From assembly GCA_030744635.1 (NCBI GenBank), contig JASLQE010000330.1, forward strand, positions 1 to 6,765: DNA of 6,765 bases, given 5' to 3'. The notes under the pieces were generated by a model. It worked only from the letters and a program-made list of their open reading frames with translations. It made no database searches and was not told the DNA's origin. Below, one piece after another: positions 5,939 to 6,765 of the stretch; within the stretch, counting starts at the first letter, position 1, and the number at the start of each line of letters is the position of its first letter. The position numbers and the translations under genes were made by a program. Source of the DNA: Dehalococcoidia bacterium (GTDB taxonomy: Bacteria; Chloroflexota; Dehalococcoidia; JACVQG01; JAHKAY01).

Positions 5939-6712
5939 ATGTTAGACCCCATCACCCTGTTTCAGACCTGGATAATCAACTGGGCTGCGGCGTTGGTGGC
6001 CATCCTTCCCATTGGCTGGGCTTTTGGTGCCGGTATGGTGTCAACCGTGAACCCTTGTGGCTTCGCCATGCTGCCGGCCTACCTATCCCTCTACCTAGGG
6101 ACCGGTGAGGAAACCTTGGCTCAGCGGTCAGCGCCTCTACGGACAATCAAGGCTGTCTACATAGGAGGTGTGGTCACCCTTGGTTTCGTGGTGCTGTTTG
6201 GCGCCGTAGGACTGGTACTGGCCGTTGGCGGTCAATTCCTGGTAACGGTTATGCCCTGGGCAGGTATGGCAACCGGCATCGTCCTGGCTATCGTGGGAAT
6301 GCTTTTACTATCCGGTAAGCACACCTATTCAGCGTTTTTTGTGCGTCTGGCAGGCCGGGTAAGCACCCCGGGGGAGACCGGCACACGCGCTTTCTTCCTG
6401 TTCGGTATTGGATACGGTATAGCATCTCTGGCCTGCACTTTGCCCGTCTTCCTGGTCGTAGTAGGCAGCGCAATTGCCGTCGGTGGGGTCTTGGGAGGCT
6501 TCTCTCAGTTCCTCAGCTACGCAATGGGCATGGGACTGGTACTGGTCATCCTCACAATGGGTATAGCGCTATTCAAGGGGGCAGCGGTGGGGCCGTTACG
6601 GGCCATGGTGCCCCGTATACAGCGGGTCAGCGCGGTGCTCATTCTATTGATGGGCTCCTACCTGGTATACTACTGGTTGACGAAGGGAGGCGTCCTTGAT
6701 TCTTTCGCCTGA
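5939..6712 (+). CDS. ccdA: CcdA/DsbD-type membrane thiol-disulfide transporter, cytochrome c biogenesis
   Basis: The 257-residue protein is almost wholly hydrophobic, with about six membrane segments (roughly 16-53, 72-97, 103-125, 151-181, 187-212 and 231-248). The CcdA hallmark VNPCGFAMLPAYLSLYLG (37-54) gives the first redox cysteine, C40, and SLACTLPVFLVVVGSA (163-178) gives the second, C166. The two lie in the positions expected of the disulfide-forming pair. CcdA proteins carry reducing equivalents from cytoplasmic thioredoxin across the membrane to a thioredoxin-like partner, which keeps apocytochrome CXXCH cysteines reduced for heme attachment. Length is near the family norm (about 200-250). 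The upstream cytochrome-like/TPR gene supports a role in cytochrome c assembly, though its own heme motif is spoiled. The outer partner, a ResA/TlpA-like thioredoxin, is often encoded next to ccdA and could be the gene beginning just past the window end; that is a prediction. Confidence 0.92.
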   Translation: MLDPITLFQTWIINWAAALVAILPIGWAFGAGMVSTVNPCGFAMLPAYLSLYLGTGEETLAQRSAPLRTIKAVYIGGVVTLGFVVLFGAVGLVLAVGGQFLVTVMPWAGMATGIVLAIVGMLLLSGKHTYSAFFVRLAGRVSTPGETGTRAFFLFGIGYGIASLACTLPVFLVVVGSAIAVGGVLGGFSQFLSYAMGMGLVLVILTMGIALFKGAAVGPLRAMVPRIQRVSAVLILLMGSYLVYYWLTKGGVLDSFA

Positions 6713-6738
6713 ACACCGCTCGCTCCCATCTACCAGTA

Positions 6739-6765
6739 GCTCCTCTGGAGGGCCACATAAGGAGC
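6739..6765 (+). promoter_or_regulatory. Leader of the next gene: Shine-Dalgarno site with complementary upstream arm
   Basis: AGGAGC (6760-6765) at the window end looks like a ribosome-binding site for a gene starting just outside. GCTCCT at 6739-6744 is its exact reverse complement and could mask it. A competing small hairpin, CTCC (6740-6743) with GGAG (6747-6750), would leave the site free. The pairings are short, so function is uncertain. Confidence 0.4.

Noticed and set aside
1..6765. Checked for tRNA, rRNA, CRISPR arrays, transposases and attachment sites.
   Set aside because: No cloverleaf, spaced repeat array, transposase motif or integrase-type gene was seen.

Overview
The window is a GC-rich bacterial segment with dense, tightly spaced genes. 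Its mix of genes is a family III CoA-transferase, an acyl-CoA dehydrogenase remnant, an Old Yellow Enzyme-type flavoprotein, an M24 metallohydrolase-like protein, a cytochrome-like/TPR protein and CcdA. This mix and the codon use resemble uncultivated Chloroflexota (Dehalococcoidia or SAR202-like) from soil, sediment or seawater. That placement is an inference from gene content; no marker gene is present.

Layout. (1) Positions 1-405, minus strand: N-terminal third of a CaiB/BaiF-type CoA-transferase, cut by the window edge. (2) Positions 406-742: a divergent intergenic region full of hairpins. It holds a perfect 10-bp inverted repeat and, on the minus strand, a textbook G-quadruplex motif. 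It looks like a dispersed palindromic repeat or a structured leader. (3) Positions 743-5187, plus strand: a compact run of four reading frames. They are an acyl-CoA dehydrogenase whose middle is missing (about 101 codons left), an unassigned radical SAM protein with a CX4CX2C cluster motif, an M24 'pita-bread' protein that keeps its metal ligands but appears to have lost the usual catalytic histidines, and a 640-residue FMN/4Fe-4S/FAD oxidoreductase of the 2,4-dienoyl-CoA reductase/BaiCD architecture. The last three are spaced or overlapped like one operon. (4) Positions 5285-6712, plus strand: a membrane-anchored protein joining a planctomycete-type cytochrome c-like segment (heme motif spoiled, CTFYH) to a TPR-like tail, then CcdA, the membrane thiol-disulfide carrier of cytochrome c maturation. 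The window ends on a Shine-Dalgarno sequence for a gene just outside.

How it may work together. The CoA-transferase, dehydrogenase remnant and flavin oxidoreductase suggest CoA-thioester catabolism with reduction of conjugated or unsaturated intermediates; the substrate cannot be read from sequence. The second block belongs to extracytoplasmic redox or cytochrome c assembly. The most unusual points are two genes that look internally collapsed yet in frame (the dehydrogenase, and possibly the cytochrome/TPR protein), the altered M24 active site, the broken heme motif, and the structured divergent leader.
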